DNA of 36,467 bases from Bacillus_I endophytica_A (GCF_026790145.1 NZ_JALAMS010000052.1:1-36467), one strand, 5' to 3'; numbered from the stretch's first letter, positions 8,176 through 16,220 are shown. Program-made: numbers and translations. Notes: generated by a model not told the origin, from the letters alone.

Positions 8176-8273
8176 AGTTTATATAAAATATGTTCGCGGA
8201 AGTAAAAAAAGCGCAAACCTGTTCAGTAACACCGAGTTTGCACTTTTTATTTTTGTATATATATTTTTTACGG
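8176..8273 (+). repeat. 98-nt composite repeat, copy C
   Basis: Head 8176-8203 (AGTTTATATAAAATATGTTC then GCGGAAGT) matches dif at 23 of 28. The hairpin, 8211-8243, pairs GCGCAAACCTGTT with ACCGAGTTTGCAC around a 7-nt loop. The tail ATTTTTTACGG ends at 8273. It shares GTTCAGTAAC in the loop region with copy B. The hairpin could also terminate the GerB-type gene. Confidence 0.65.
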
Positions 8274-8379
8274 ATAGATGTGTAGTCTAGAATAAGTGTT
8301 AAATAATTTATTGAGCTTTATTATGTTAAAGCTCCTATTAGTCAATGCTTAATAAATAAGTGTAGTATAAAATTTATCA

Positions 8380-9477
8380 TTAGCTTAATCTCGCCTTAAA
8401 ATGCTGACGAATAATGGAAACTAGCAACATGAGCAGGGGAATAACAACAAGCAGAGCGATTGAAACGTAATGATAAAGGAAACCTTCTTCTCCTTGTTCT
8501 GAAAAACTGGAAGCCATGGTGAGGGATAAAAAAATGACAATTGTTCCTATTGGGAAAAGAATTTGACGATACGTGTTTAATTTGAATAAATCAGTTAGTC
8601 CAATGACCGCAGCATATAAATAGACGGATGCTTTGAAAAAGACTGTAATCAGTAAAGTAAATACGACAATAGCGTCCAGCCTTTCAATAAAATCAAGCAG
8701 ATTAACTTTCCCCACTGCTGTCAACGTAGGAAATACGGATCTGTGCATCACGTCTATTCCCAGAACGGATGTATTTAACAAAACGGTCCAGCTTAAAATC
8801 AACCCACTTGAAATTACAGCTGTCAACCCTATTCTCTTTGCCAATTCAGGACGATTTAAATACGGTAATAGCATCGTAAAAGCGATCATTTCACCAAATG
8901 GAAAAATGAGTAGGTGAGGAAAGGCTGTTGTAAAGATAGGCTTCCAGCCATGTTCAAGAAAGGGACGTATCTGATGAAAATTCACATCGCCTGACACAAG
9001 TATAAAAAAATTCCCTGCTATTCCTAATAGAAATAATATGACAATAAAGACTTCTGCTGTTCTTCCTACTACTTCCACCCCTAAATGAATAACGTAGCAC
9101 ATCACTACCACAAGGGTAAGGGTGATTACTACTAACGGGGTTTCTAGCAAGGTAGATGAAGTGATTAAAGATCCGAACTCCCGCACATTCCTACTACAAA
9201 TATATATAAAATGATTACAGTATACTAACCCTATAATCCACCCAAGGTATTTCCCAAATATTTCACGTATATATCCGGTAAATGGTAAGTTAGGATATTG
9301 ACGAAATAAAAAATAAAAAATAAAAAATAAAGCTATCCCTCCACTCATAGCAAGAAGAGTAGAAAGCCAGGCATCCTTTCCAGCATCTGTTCCATAGTTG
9401 ACGACCAATGCAGTTCCTAACTCAAAGATAAACATGATGGCAAAGAGTTGAATGCCACTTATTTTTGCCTTTTCCAT
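8380..9477 (-). CDS. Orphan GerB-family spore germination permease
   Basis: 365 residues with about ten transmembrane segments, of the APC-like GerB/GerKB family. It opens with the family start EKAKISGIQLFAIMFIFELG and contains PFGEMIAFTMLLPYLNRPELA and NLLDFIERLDAIVVF. GerB proteins are the ligand-sensing membrane subunit of germinant receptors in the spore inner membrane. No A or C subunit is adjacent, so it may pair with subunits from elsewhere, such as the locus at 14.9-20.2 kb. The ribosome binding site AAGGGAG is 10 nt from ATG. Confidence 0.85.
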   Translation of the reverse strand: MEKAKISGIQLFAIMFIFELGTALVVNYGTDAGKDAWLSTLLAMSGGIALFFIFYFLFRQYPNLPFTGYIREIFGKYLGWIIGLVYCNHFIYICSRNVREFGSLITSSTLLETPLVVITLTLVVVMCYVIHLGVEVVGRTAEVFIVILFLLGIAGNFFILVSGDVNFHQIRPFLEHGWKPIFTTAFPHLLIFPFGEMIAFTMLLPYLNRPELAKRIGLTAVISSGLILSWTVLLNTSVLGIDVMHRSVFPTLTAVGKVNLLDFIERLDAIVVFTLLITVFFKASVYLYAAVIGLTDLFKLNTYRQILFPIGTIVIFLSLTMASSFSEQGEEGFLYHYVSIALLVVIPLLMLLVSIIRQHFKARLS

Positions 9478-9539
9478 TCATTCAAAACTCCCTTTTTTAC
9501 TCATTTGATTAGTTAAAAAAGCTAGTCATCTTTAAAAGA

Positions 9540-9569
9540 GAAAAAACTACTGGCTTTAGTAGTTTTTTC
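9540..9569. terminator. Bidirectional hairpin
   Basis: An 11-bp stem, AAAAAACTACT/AGTAGTTTTTT, with loop GGCTTT, upstream of the orphan GerB gene. It insulates that gene from transcription coming from the right. Confidence 0.65.
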
Positions 9570-9596
9570 CCTTCTAATTAAGGGGGTGAAGAATAC

Positions 9597-9659
9597 ATGT
9601 CGATTCTTTTAAGTAGTTTGCTCAAAATATTAAACATTATTTGTAATTTTGGATACTAA
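9597..9659 (+). CDS. Possible 20-residue peptide
   Basis: MSILLSSLLKILNIICNFGY, preceded by GGGGGTG at 8 nt, a very good ribosome binding site for so short a frame. Hydrophobic, no known family. It could be a leader peptide or the surviving start of a lost gene. A second short frame (9711-9761, MNENNDHIHHLLLINL) follows GGAGGAAG. Neither is certain. Confidence 0.25.
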   Translation: MSILLSSLLKILNIICNFGY

Positions 9660-9801
9660 GTTGGCAATTGATGAAATTTAACATGATGAAGATGGAGGAA
9701 GAAATCATTTATGAACGAGAATAACGATCATATCCATCACTTACTTTTAATTAACTTGTGACTCTATAAAAAATGAACACAAACAGACAGTTCGTAAAGC
9801 G

Positions 9802-9833
9802 AACGTCCATAAAAGTGTACTTTTATGGACGTT
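9802..9833. repeat. Putative recombinase crossover site (subsite I)
   Basis: Perfect 15-bp inverted arms, AACGTCCATAAAAGT and ACTTTTATGGACGTT, around a central asymmetric GT. Serine recombinases of the resolvase group cut symmetric sites at a central 2-bp overlap, so the geometry fits a crossover site. It lies 139 bp upstream of the recombinase gene. A T-rich stretch follows, so a terminator is the alternative, but there is essentially no loop. Confidence 0.55.
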
Positions 9834-9892
9834 TCTTTTTAATAAGAAATCTAGCAATTTCATAGTTCATTTAAGTTTAAATTTAAATTACG

Positions 9893-9928
9893 AACGTCCT
9901 TGGAAAAACTTACACTTTTACGGACGTT
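9893..9928. repeat. Putative recombinase accessory site (subsite II)
   Basis: Same outer arms as 9802-9833 (AACGTCC ... GGACGTT) but 36 nt long instead of 32, with the right half ACACTTTTACGGACGTT. Longer accessory subsites downstream of a shorter crossover site are typical of resolvase res regions. Centre-to-centre distance is about 93 bp. Confidence 0.5.
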
Positions 9929-9939
9929 TTTGATAGAAT
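9910..9939 (+). promoter_or_regulatory. Probable recombinase promoter
   Basis: TTACAC and TAGAAT separated by 18 nt, ahead of AAAGGAG and the ATG at 9972. The -35 lies inside the 9893-9928 palindrome, so the recombinase would repress its own transcription when bound, as known for resolvases. Confidence 0.45.
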
Positions 9940-9971
9940 AATAGGGAGAGAAACACAAAAGGAGTATAAAA

Positions 9972-10592
9972 ATGGAAAATAGAAAATTTGGATACATACG
10001 AGTAAGTAGTCGAGATCAAAATGAAGGTCGTCAACTTCAATCGATGGAGGAAGCTGGAATTTCTCCTCGGGATATTTTCATCGATAAACAAAGTGGGAAA
10101 AATTTCAACCGAGAACAGTATCAACTGATGAAACGGATGATTCGTAAAGGCGATATTCTTTATATTCATTCTCTAGATCGCTTCGGCCGTAATAAAGAAG
10201 AAATTTTACAAGAATGGAATGCCATTACAAAAGAGATTGAGGCAGACATTGTGGTCTTAGATATGCCGTTGTTGGATACCACTCAATATAAGGATAGTTT
10301 GGGAACCTTTATTGCAGATTTAGTTTTGCAGATTCTTTCTTGGATGGCTCAAGAGGAACGGGATCGTATTCGGAAACGTCAGAGAGAGGGCATTGATTCT
10401 GCATTAAAGAATGGTATATCTTTTGGACGGCCCAAAGCTCAGGTGAATCAAGAATTTATTGAAGCTTATAACCGATGGAGAAATAAGGAGATTACAGCTG
10501 TCCAAGCCATGAAAGAAGCCAATGTTAAAAAGACAACCTTTTATAAATTGGTGAAGGATCATGAGGGTACTTTTAACAAGGACAATATATAA
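9972..10592 (+). CDS. Serine recombinase (resolvase/invertase family)
   Basis: 206 residues. N-terminal catalytic domain with FGYIRVSSRDQNEGRQ (nucleophile Ser12), LYIHSLDRFGRN with the conserved arginines, and the long linking helix AQEERDRIRKRQREGI. The C-terminus is a small helix-turn-helix (SFGRPKAQVN through VKKTTFYKL) for DNA binding. It cuts both strands through a phosphoserine link and resolves or inverts DNA between cognate sites. No transposase is adjacent, so it may be a stranded transposon resolvase or a free-standing one. Palindromes upstream look like its sites. Confidence 0.9.
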   Translation: MENRKFGYIRVSSRDQNEGRQLQSMEEAGISPRDIFIDKQSGKNFNREQYQLMKRMIRKGDILYIHSLDRFGRNKEEILQEWNAITKEIEADIVVLDMPLLDTTQYKDSLGTFIADLVLQILSWMAQEERDRIRKRQREGIDSALKNGISFGRPKAQVNQEFIEAYNRWRNKEITAVQAMKEANVKKTTFYKLVKDHEGTFNKDNI

Positions 10593-10741
10593 TAAGAAGA
10601 AACTCGTCAAAAAGAAAGTCTTTATTTCTGTGAAAGCTTATTGTGTAAACTAATAACATGTAGGTTATGTACAGTTTTATCATCTTTATTTCATATAGTA
10701 GAATATTTTCATATCTCTATATTCTGTAGACATTTATATAG

Positions 10742-10781
10742 AAATCCTGAAAAGTTTAGATAATTAAACTTTTCAGGATTT
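10742..10781. terminator. Bidirectional terminator
   Basis: Perfect 17-bp stem, AAATCCTGAAAAGTTTA and its complement, loop GATAAT, between the convergent recombinase and amidohydrolase genes. The 149 bp before it shows nothing else. Confidence 0.9.
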
Positions 10782-10785
10782 AAAT

Positions 10786-11565
10786 TTACAATTTTAAAAG
10801 ATCCTGAATGTTCCCTCCCAAAACTCTATTTGTAATTTCTTGACTAGTTGTATGACGTTCTACAGCTTGTATATTTAAGAATGGCTCCCCATAAGGAAAA
10901 TCTGAACTAAATAAAGTTCTTTCCGGTATTTCCTTTATAGCCAAAGATAGCGCATAAGTTGTGTAAAACGCAGATATATCTAAGTAAGCATTTTCAGCTC
11001 TTTTGATTAATTCAATGGTTTGTAACCAGTGAATTCCCCCCATATGTCCGTATATAACCGGTACATCTTCATATTTTTGAGTGAGGAGAAACAGTTCTTG
11101 AATATCCTTTAAACTTAATGGATGAAAGGTATGTACCCAGATAGGTAAAGACTCATAATCACTAGCTGCTTTAAATATAGGTTCTAGCAGTTGAATTTGA
11201 CCTGTACCAAGAGTAAATTCCCCAAGGCCTTTCATTTTGTATTCCTTAACCAATTTCTCTATCCATTCATTTAGTTTTGGGTCATTTTGGGAATAAGAAA
11301 GAGGAACCGAACCAAATCCAACAAAGCGATCAGGGTGTTGCTTAATAGAAGTATTTAACTCTTCAAGAGCCTTTACGCGTGCTTCTAGAGGATTCACCTC
11401 ATGATTTAACTTACCCATTTCTGTTATAAACTCTTTATAATTATTACTTTTTTCTGGGTGAACAAGAGTAGAAAACAATACCGTTTTGTCTATTCCACTC
11501 TTATCCATCATTTTAATATGGTTCTCTATAGGTAAAACCACATGAGCATGACTATCAATAATCAT
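10786..11565 (-). CDS. Amidohydrolase-family metal-dependent hydrolase
   Basis: 259 residues of the amidohydrolase 2 (TIM-barrel) family: HAH at 6-8, WVHTFHP and IYGHMGG with metal-binding histidines, and SSDFPYG near the C-terminus with the catalytic Asp. Members include decarboxylases of the ACMSD type and lactonases. Here it follows a carboxymuconolactone-decarboxylase-like gene by 1 nt, which suggests a short degradative or detoxifying pathway with the MFS exporter upstream. AGGGG is 7 nt before the ATG. Substrate unknown. Confidence 0.8.
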   Translation of the reverse strand: MIIDSHAHVVLPIENHIKMMDKSGIDKTVLFSTLVHPEKSNNYKEFITEMGKLNHEVNPLEARVKALEELNTSIKQHPDRFVGFGSVPLSYSQNDPKLNEWIEKLVKEYKMKGLGEFTLGTGQIQLLEPIFKAASDYESLPIWVHTFHPLSLKDIQELFLLTQKYEDVPVIYGHMGGIHWLQTIELIKRAENAYLDISAFYTTYALSLAIKEIPERTLFSSDFPYGEPFLNIQAVERHTTSQEITNRVLGGNIQDLLKL

Positions 11566-11566
11566 T

Positions 11567-11980
11567 TTATTTCCCCTTTTTATTTAAAAAATTCATTTCT
11601 CTTCTCTCAGAAAACACTTCATTTGCTACGGTTAAAATGGTATTTAGAGCCACCGGAAACCCGGCGTAGATTAACATCTGCAACATAGCTTCTAAAATTT
11701 CTTCCTCTGTCCATCCAACATTCAAAGCTCCATTAATGTAGAATCTTAATTGTTCTGTATTTCCTAACGCCGTTAGGCCAGCTACTGTAGCAAGAAGGCG
11801 AGACTTTAAATCCAATCCAGGCCTAGAAAAGATTTGACCATAATTAAACTCTACAGCTAATGTCCCTAAATCAGGTAAAACTGAATCTTTAAAGCTGTTC
11901 ACTATATCCTTGTAGTTTTCTGGATCTATTTTAGCTAATACATCTAGACCCCGTTTAAAGTTATTTGTATGTTCCTCCAT
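11567..11980 (-). CDS. Carboxymuconolactone decarboxylase family protein
   Basis: 137 residues, all helical, with the family pattern: SRLLATVAGLTALGN, LRFYINGALNVGWTEEEI and LIYAGFPVALNTI. It has no cysteine, so it is not an AhpD-like peroxidase but resembles the 4-carboxymuconolactone decarboxylase branch. The second-half GALN replaces the more usual HxxGALN because Tyr/Ile stand where His is often found, so catalysis by the classical route is uncertain. It overlaps the MFS stop by one base (TAATG) and is therefore co-translated with it. Confidence 0.8.
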   Translation of the reverse strand: MEEHTNNFKRGLDVLAKIDPENYKDIVNSFKDSVLPDLGTLAVEFNYGQIFSRPGLDLKSRLLATVAGLTALGNTEQLRFYINGALNVGWTEEEILEAMLQMLIYAGFPVALNTILTVANEVFSERREMNFLNKKGK

Positions 11981-13218
11981 TAAATATTCCTTCCTTTCTT
12001 ACCCATTAGACTTTTTACAGTTCTTTCAGGAATTTCGCTTTTTATTAATGAACTAAAACTAATCGTTACCATAAGGATTGCTACTGCACATACTCCATGC
12101 CATTGCCATTTACTCCAAGCAAGTAAACCTATATAGGATCCTAGAGATCCTCCTAAAAACGTAGAAACCATATATAATCCATTTAATCTACTTCTTTTCT
12201 CTACTTCTAATTGAAAGATATTAAACTGACAGGCAACTTGGTTCGCTTGTGTTCCTACAGTGATTAAAAGAGCTCCCAAAATTAATCCAGGCAACCAATA
12301 CCCCCCCCAGACGAGACCTGCAAAAGCAATTAAGGAAATAGACATACGTAAAAAACTCGCAAACTTTGCTCCCCTTCTATCAATTAAACGACCAATAATT
12401 GGTGTAGCAAAGGCTCCAGCTATCCCAACTAATCCTATCAACCCAGCCATTGCACTCCCGTATGAATAAGGATAGGTATGTAATAAAAAGACAAGGGTGG
12501 TCCAAAATGCGCTAAAAGAGCCAAACATCATTCCCTGGCTTAAACATGCTTTTTGGAGTACTCTTTCCCTTATAAATAAGGGCCCTAAAGATAGGAGTAA
12601 ATTTTTATAATTGGTTACATTAGTTCCTTTACTCTTTGGGAGATATGCAGTAACTAAGAAAATCATAAGGAGTGTCGCTACAGCAGCCGTCCAATAAACA
12701 ACCCGCCATCCGAAATGAGCATCTATAAATCCACTAATAAGTCGAGCCCCTAAAATTCCACAAACTAAGCCAATCGCTACATTTCCTAAAACTCTTCCCC
12801 TGTTATCATCTGAGGCTATATCAGCAGCCAAGGGAACAATAATCTGAGGGATAACAGTTACAACCCCTAAAGTTAAACTTGCAATCATTATCCATGTTGT
12901 GTTGATGGATAAAGCATTTAAGGCTAGAACAATACATACAAAGTATAATAAGATTAAAATCAACTTTTTTCTTTCAAACATGTCACTTAACGGTACTAAC
13001 AAGAGGTTTCCCAATGCATATCCTATTTGAGTTAAGGTAGCTATGATTCCAATACTAGCTGCAGAAGCATGAAAAGTGGTTGACATACTAACTAAAAGGG
13101 TTTGGTTTAAATAGACATTGGCCACTGTGAACCCACAAACTATAGCCATTAAAAGAACTAAGCCTCGGGATACATAATAAGAAGTCCCTTCACTGTTTTT
13201 TAAATCCATGTCCTTCAC
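11980..13218 (-). CDS. MFS transporter (drug:H+ antiporter type)
   Basis: 412 residues with twelve hydrophobic segments. The loop 2-3 motif appears as GNLLLVPLSDMFERKKLILI, the MFS motif A of DHA1 exporters, and the second-half counterpart is PIIGRLIDRRGAKF. Expected to export a small compound by proton exchange at the inner membrane. First gene of a three-gene operon; its start is 95 bp from the divergent regulator, which likely controls it. Confidence 0.85.
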   Translation of the reverse strand: MKDMDLKNSEGTSYYVSRGLVLLMAIVCGFTVANVYLNQTLLVSMSTTFHASAASIGIIATLTQIGYALGNLLLVPLSDMFERKKLILILLYFVCIVLALNALSINTTWIMIASLTLGVVTVIPQIIVPLAADIASDDNRGRVLGNVAIGLVCGILGARLISGFIDAHFGWRVVYWTAAVATLLMIFLVTAYLPKSKGTNVTNYKNLLLSLGPLFIRERVLQKACLSQGMMFGSFSAFWTTLVFLLHTYPYSYGSAMAGLIGLVGIAGAFATPIIGRLIDRRGAKFASFLRMSISLIAFAGLVWGGYWLPGLILGALLITVGTQANQVACQFNIFQLEVEKRSRLNGLYMVSTFLGGSLGSYIGLLAWSKWQWHGVCAVAILMVTISFSSLIKSEIPERTVKSLMGKKGRNI

Positions 13219-13313
13219 CTCCTTTAATTAGATAATAGAATAAGGATTATAATGGTAATAGGAGTGTATTTATACTATTATTAAAAGTACTACTTATAAG
13301 AGGGAGTAACAGT
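13219..13313. promoter_or_regulatory. Divergent promoter region of exporter operon and regulator
   Basis: A 95-bp gap between the start codons. TATAAT at 13248-13253 could serve the regulator; TAATGGTAATAGG and TACTATTATTAAAAGTACT are imperfect symmetric stretches that could be operators. No single site is compelling. Confidence 0.35.
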
Positions 13314-14147
13314 ATGTTAGGTGATAAAGAAAGACGAAGGGAATTAGGAGACTTTTTGAAGGTAAGGAGGGCACGCTTGTCCCCGGAAGACTTTAATTTA
13401 CCTATCGGCCTGAGGAGAAAAGCGAAGGGCTTACGTAGAGAAGAGGTTTCCCAACTAGCAGGAATCGGAATAACCTGGTATACATGGTTAGAACAAGGTA
13501 GAGACATCCAAGTATCTTCAGAAGTACTTGAGTCTATATCACGTGTTTTTAAACTAAATAAAGAGGAAAAAGAGCATCTGTTTTTATTAGGAAATCAGTC
13601 ACTTCCATCTATAACAGTGCAAAATGGGCTAGAAAATATAGACCGTGTTGTAAAAAAGCTATTAAGCCAATTAGAAGATTGCCCTACCTATGTAACAGAT
13701 GAAAAACTAAACATAGTAAGCTGGAATAAAGCTGCAGTGATGGTTTTTGGTGACTTTAGTAAAATGGATGAACGAAATCGTAATGCAGTATGGCGCTGTT
13801 TTACTTCTAAAGAATATCAAAATCTTTTTCTGAATTGGGAAGATCATGCTCAACGATTAATTGCTCAATTTCGTTTAGCTTATACATGCTTCGTAGGAGA
13901 TGAATGGTTTAAAAATATGATTAGAGAACTGACTGAAAAGAGTCCCCAATTTGATAAGTGGTGGTCTAATCATGAAGTTCTTGGCACTCCATGTGGGAAG
14001 AAAACTATTATGCATCCATTAGTGGGAGAAATGATTATGGATCATATCACTCTTCAAGTGTATGATGCACCTGAATTGAAGTTAACCATTTACCAACCTC
14101 GTCAAGAGAAAGAAACAGAGGAAAAAATGATGCATTTATTAAGTTAA
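13314..14147 (+). CDS. XRE-family regulator with MmyB-like sensor domain
   Basis: 277 residues. Helix-turn-helix at about 15-85, with the diagnostic GLRRKAKGLRREEVSQLAGI and WYTWLEQGR. Then a PAS-like ligand-binding domain of the MmyB type (about 105-260; TYVTDEKLNIVSWNKAA, GKKTIMHPLVGEM, YDAPELKLTIY). Regulators of this type commonly sit next to and repress an oxidoreductase or exporter and are thought to bind a fatty acid or similar ligand. The divergent MFS operon is the obvious target. GGGAG is 7 nt from the ATG. Confidence 0.85.
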   Translation: MLGDKERRRELGDFLKVRRARLSPEDFNLPIGLRRKAKGLRREEVSQLAGIGITWYTWLEQGRDIQVSSEVLESISRVFKLNKEEKEHLFLLGNQSLPSITVQNGLENIDRVVKKLLSQLEDCPTYVTDEKLNIVSWNKAAVMVFGDFSKMDERNRNAVWRCFTSKEYQNLFLNWEDHAQRLIAQFRLAYTCFVGDEWFKNMIRELTEKSPQFDKWWSNHEVLGTPCGKKTIMHPLVGEMIMDHITLQVYDAPELKLTIYQPRQEKETEEKMMHLLS

Positions 14148-14204
14148 TTGGTAGTGTAGAGGGCACTGATTCTAACTATAAAAACCTTATATTACACCAC
14201 TTTC

Positions 14205-14250
14205 GACGTCTCAAAAATCCCCGTTTAGGATATATAGATTTTGAGACGTC
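14205..14250 (+). terminator. Terminator of the regulator gene
   Basis: GACGTCTCAAAAATC paired with GATTTTGAGACGTC (one bulged base), followed by TTTT. It lies 58 bp after the regulator stop. Confidence 0.7.
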
Positions 14251-14587
14251 TTTTGATATATTTTAGACATTAAATAAAGGATATAATAAGCAAAAATGAA
14301 GTTGTCTCAAAAACCATGATTTTTAGGACAATTAAGCTGTAATCCCTTTTTTCTAAATGTGAAATGAATAAATACTTTATTTTTTATTCATTCTTGAGAA
14401 GATCTTTTGGTCTCCAAAACCTTATATATCAACAATGTATGAATAATTACGTAAAGAAAAAAATTGAAAACGTAAATCTCTTGTCGTTCAAAGGATCTGC
14501 GCCTTGTTAACTTCCCCAAATTTCAAAGAGGGAAGTTCATTAGTTATTTTAGCAATCAAATATTCCTGTGAACTATTATTCATTCAT
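14251..14587. other. Intergenic region without convincing gene
   Basis: No supported frame. A stretch around 14485-14515 (TTGTCGTTCAAAGGATCTGC and following) resembles 27030-27065 (TTGTCGTTCAGTTGCTGG...GGGCCTTGTTTAC), perhaps a shared decayed sequence. Confidence 0.3.
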
Positions 14588-14710
14588 TCATTTATTTATT
14601 TTCTTCAATTTAAAGTATGCATACGTGCTTAAAGTAATGGTAACCAGCACTAAACAGGTAAGTGGGAAAAGGACAGTGTTAACGAAATGATCATAAAACC
14701 AAGTATACAT
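14588..14710 (-). CDS. 40-residue single-helix membrane protein after gerB
   Basis: MYTWFYDHFVNTVLFPLTCL begins a 40-residue frame with one hydrophobic segment (about 10-33) and a basic end (KLKKINK). GAGGTG lies 6 nt before the ATG. It is co-oriented with and 229 bp downstream of the intact GerB gene, so it may belong to the receptor operon. Known fourth receptor subunits (D type) are longer with two helices, so this is not a clear match. Family unknown. Confidence 0.5.
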   Translation of the reverse strand: MYTWFYDHFVNTVLFPLTCLVLVTITLSTYAYFKLKKINK

Positions 14711-14939
14711 AAAAATCACCTCATCGTTCGTATAGAGAGAAAGGGATATTTTTAATCGTATCCCAACTCCCTACCTTTTAAGAAATTTATTCGTTATAAA
14801 CCTTTCTACATTTTGTTTATTATCATTTAGTATGTAAAGGGCTAGACAAAAATATGTTAGTTCTAATAGATGTGGTTAATCTTGATCGTTTAAATCCGAA
14901 ATTAAACAATAGTGACTTCAATTTCAGCAAAATGATGCA

Positions 14940-16040
14940 TTATTCTCTCTTCTTCTTCCTGTTTTTCAAGAAAGCAACAAGAAGAAGAAGGAGAGGAATA
15001 ATCACGAAGAGAGGAATATGTAGAACAAAAATTGCTGTCTTCAGTCCCTCACGGATATGTTCTTGGAAATTGCTTGCAATCGTGATGGATAAGAAAAGAA
15101 TGGCTATGCCTAAAGGATACGATAGTCGTGAAGGCGATTCAATCTTAAATAAATTAGCCGTGCCTATGACAGCCGCATAAAATAACACGCTAACCTTAAA
15201 GAAAATACCAATCACTAAGGAAATCATAAAAAACACATCAAGACGTTCTAAGAAATCAGCGACTTGGATGCTTTGTACAGTACTAAGAAGAGGGAATTGT
15301 GAACGTGCTGTCAAATCTACCCCAAGCACACTAACATTAATGATCATCGTAATCACCAAATTGATGCCACTTAATCCTGTTGCACATAACATCGTCACTT
15401 TGGCCTTCTTAGGATTATTCAAATACGGCAAAATCATCGTAATCACAATAGCTTCTGCAAACGGAAAATATAAGGTTTGAGTAAAGACAACTTTTAAGAT
15501 GGGTAACATACCTTCTTCAAGTACTGGTTGTAAGTTGGTGAAATCGATTAAACCAGAACTCACAATTAGAATAAACCCAGTGACAGCAAGGATATACATT
15601 AATATAAAAAGGACCTCGCCTGAGCGCACGATAACCTCGATTCCTTTTCGAACCATATAAATAATGACGAGAATTAATAGAGCATTTGCGATAAATAAAG
15701 GCGTATCAGGATAGGCAAAGGTTAGTAACATTTCCCCAAAATCACGTAGAATTCTTGATGCATCATACATAAAGTAAAGGATGTAGATAAAGGCAAGTAC
15801 TGTTCCCATCACTTTACCTAGGATTTTTTGCATGTACTCCGTAGGCAAGAGATTTGGATAATAGAAGTAAAGCTTGTGATAGATTAAAAATAAAACCAAG
15901 CTGCCTATCATTCCAAGTAGAATCGCAAGCCAAGCGTCCTGTTTTGCGTCCATGGCAAGAGGTACAAGTAAAGAACTCCCTAGTTCAAACAGTACCATTA
16001 AAATAAATAGCTGACTGGCACTAATTTTTGCTTTTTCCAT
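14940..16040 (-). CDS. GerB-family germination permease, intact duplicate
   Basis: 366 residues with about ten transmembrane segments. It starts MEKAKISASQLFILMVLFEL and shows the family PYLNNPKKAK loop and ADFLERLDVFFM. Nearly the same protein as the frameshifted copy at 16221-17325. AGGAGG is 10 nt from ATG. Directly upstream lies a scar of a gerC 3' end, proving that a segment running from late gerC through gerB was duplicated in tandem. This copy is probably the working B subunit of the receptor. The short basic tail FLKNRKKKRE is cytoplasmic by the positive-inside rule. Confidence 0.9.
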   Translation of the reverse strand: MEKAKISASQLFILMVLFELGSSLLVPLAMDAKQDAWLAILLGMIGSLVLFLIYHKLYFYYPNLLPTEYMQKILGKVMGTVLAFIYILYFMYDASRILRDFGEMLLTFAYPDTPLFIANALLILVIIYMVRKGIEVIVRSGEVLFILMYILAVTGFILIVSSGLIDFTNLQPVLEEGMLPILKVVFTQTLYFPFAEAIVITMILPYLNNPKKAKVTMLCATGLSGINLVITMIINVSVLGVDLTARSQFPLLSTVQSIQVADFLERLDVFFMISLVIGIFFKVSVLFYAAVIGTANLFKIESPSRLSYPLGIAILFLSITIASNFQEHIREGLKTAIFVLHIPLFVIIPLLLLLVAFLKNRKKKRE

Positions 16041-16061
16041 TCATCTTGCACCTCCTTTTTC

Positions 16062-16195
16062 CCACTTTTGATTTTCTTTTATACCCGAATATTTTGTAAG
16101 CCAGCGCAACGCACGTATGCTTCTACTGTGATGTGTATATTTAATTCTAGAAAGCACCCATCGCTCTATTCCAATTTTAATTTCACTCATATTGT
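16062..16195 (-). pseudogene. Scar of a gerC 3' end
   Basis: Between the two gerB copies the DNA matches the last ~130 bp of the gerC gene: in translation it ends SGIKENQK where intact gerC ends SGVKENQK, preceded by a degraded version of YIRRTGLRNKSF. Frame is disturbed within it. It marks the repeat junction of the tandem duplication. Confidence 0.75.
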
Positions 16196-16220
16196 AAGAA
16201 AGTCCCCCGTGAACCTATTA

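Noticed and set aside
10643..10671. Possible dif-like site in the forward orientation after the recombinase gene
   Set aside because: About 17 of 28 matches and no attached hairpin in the right order.
14854..15480. Open frames opposite the gerB gene
   Set aside because: They are antisense shadows of a clear membrane protein gene, with basic low-complexity content and no binding site.
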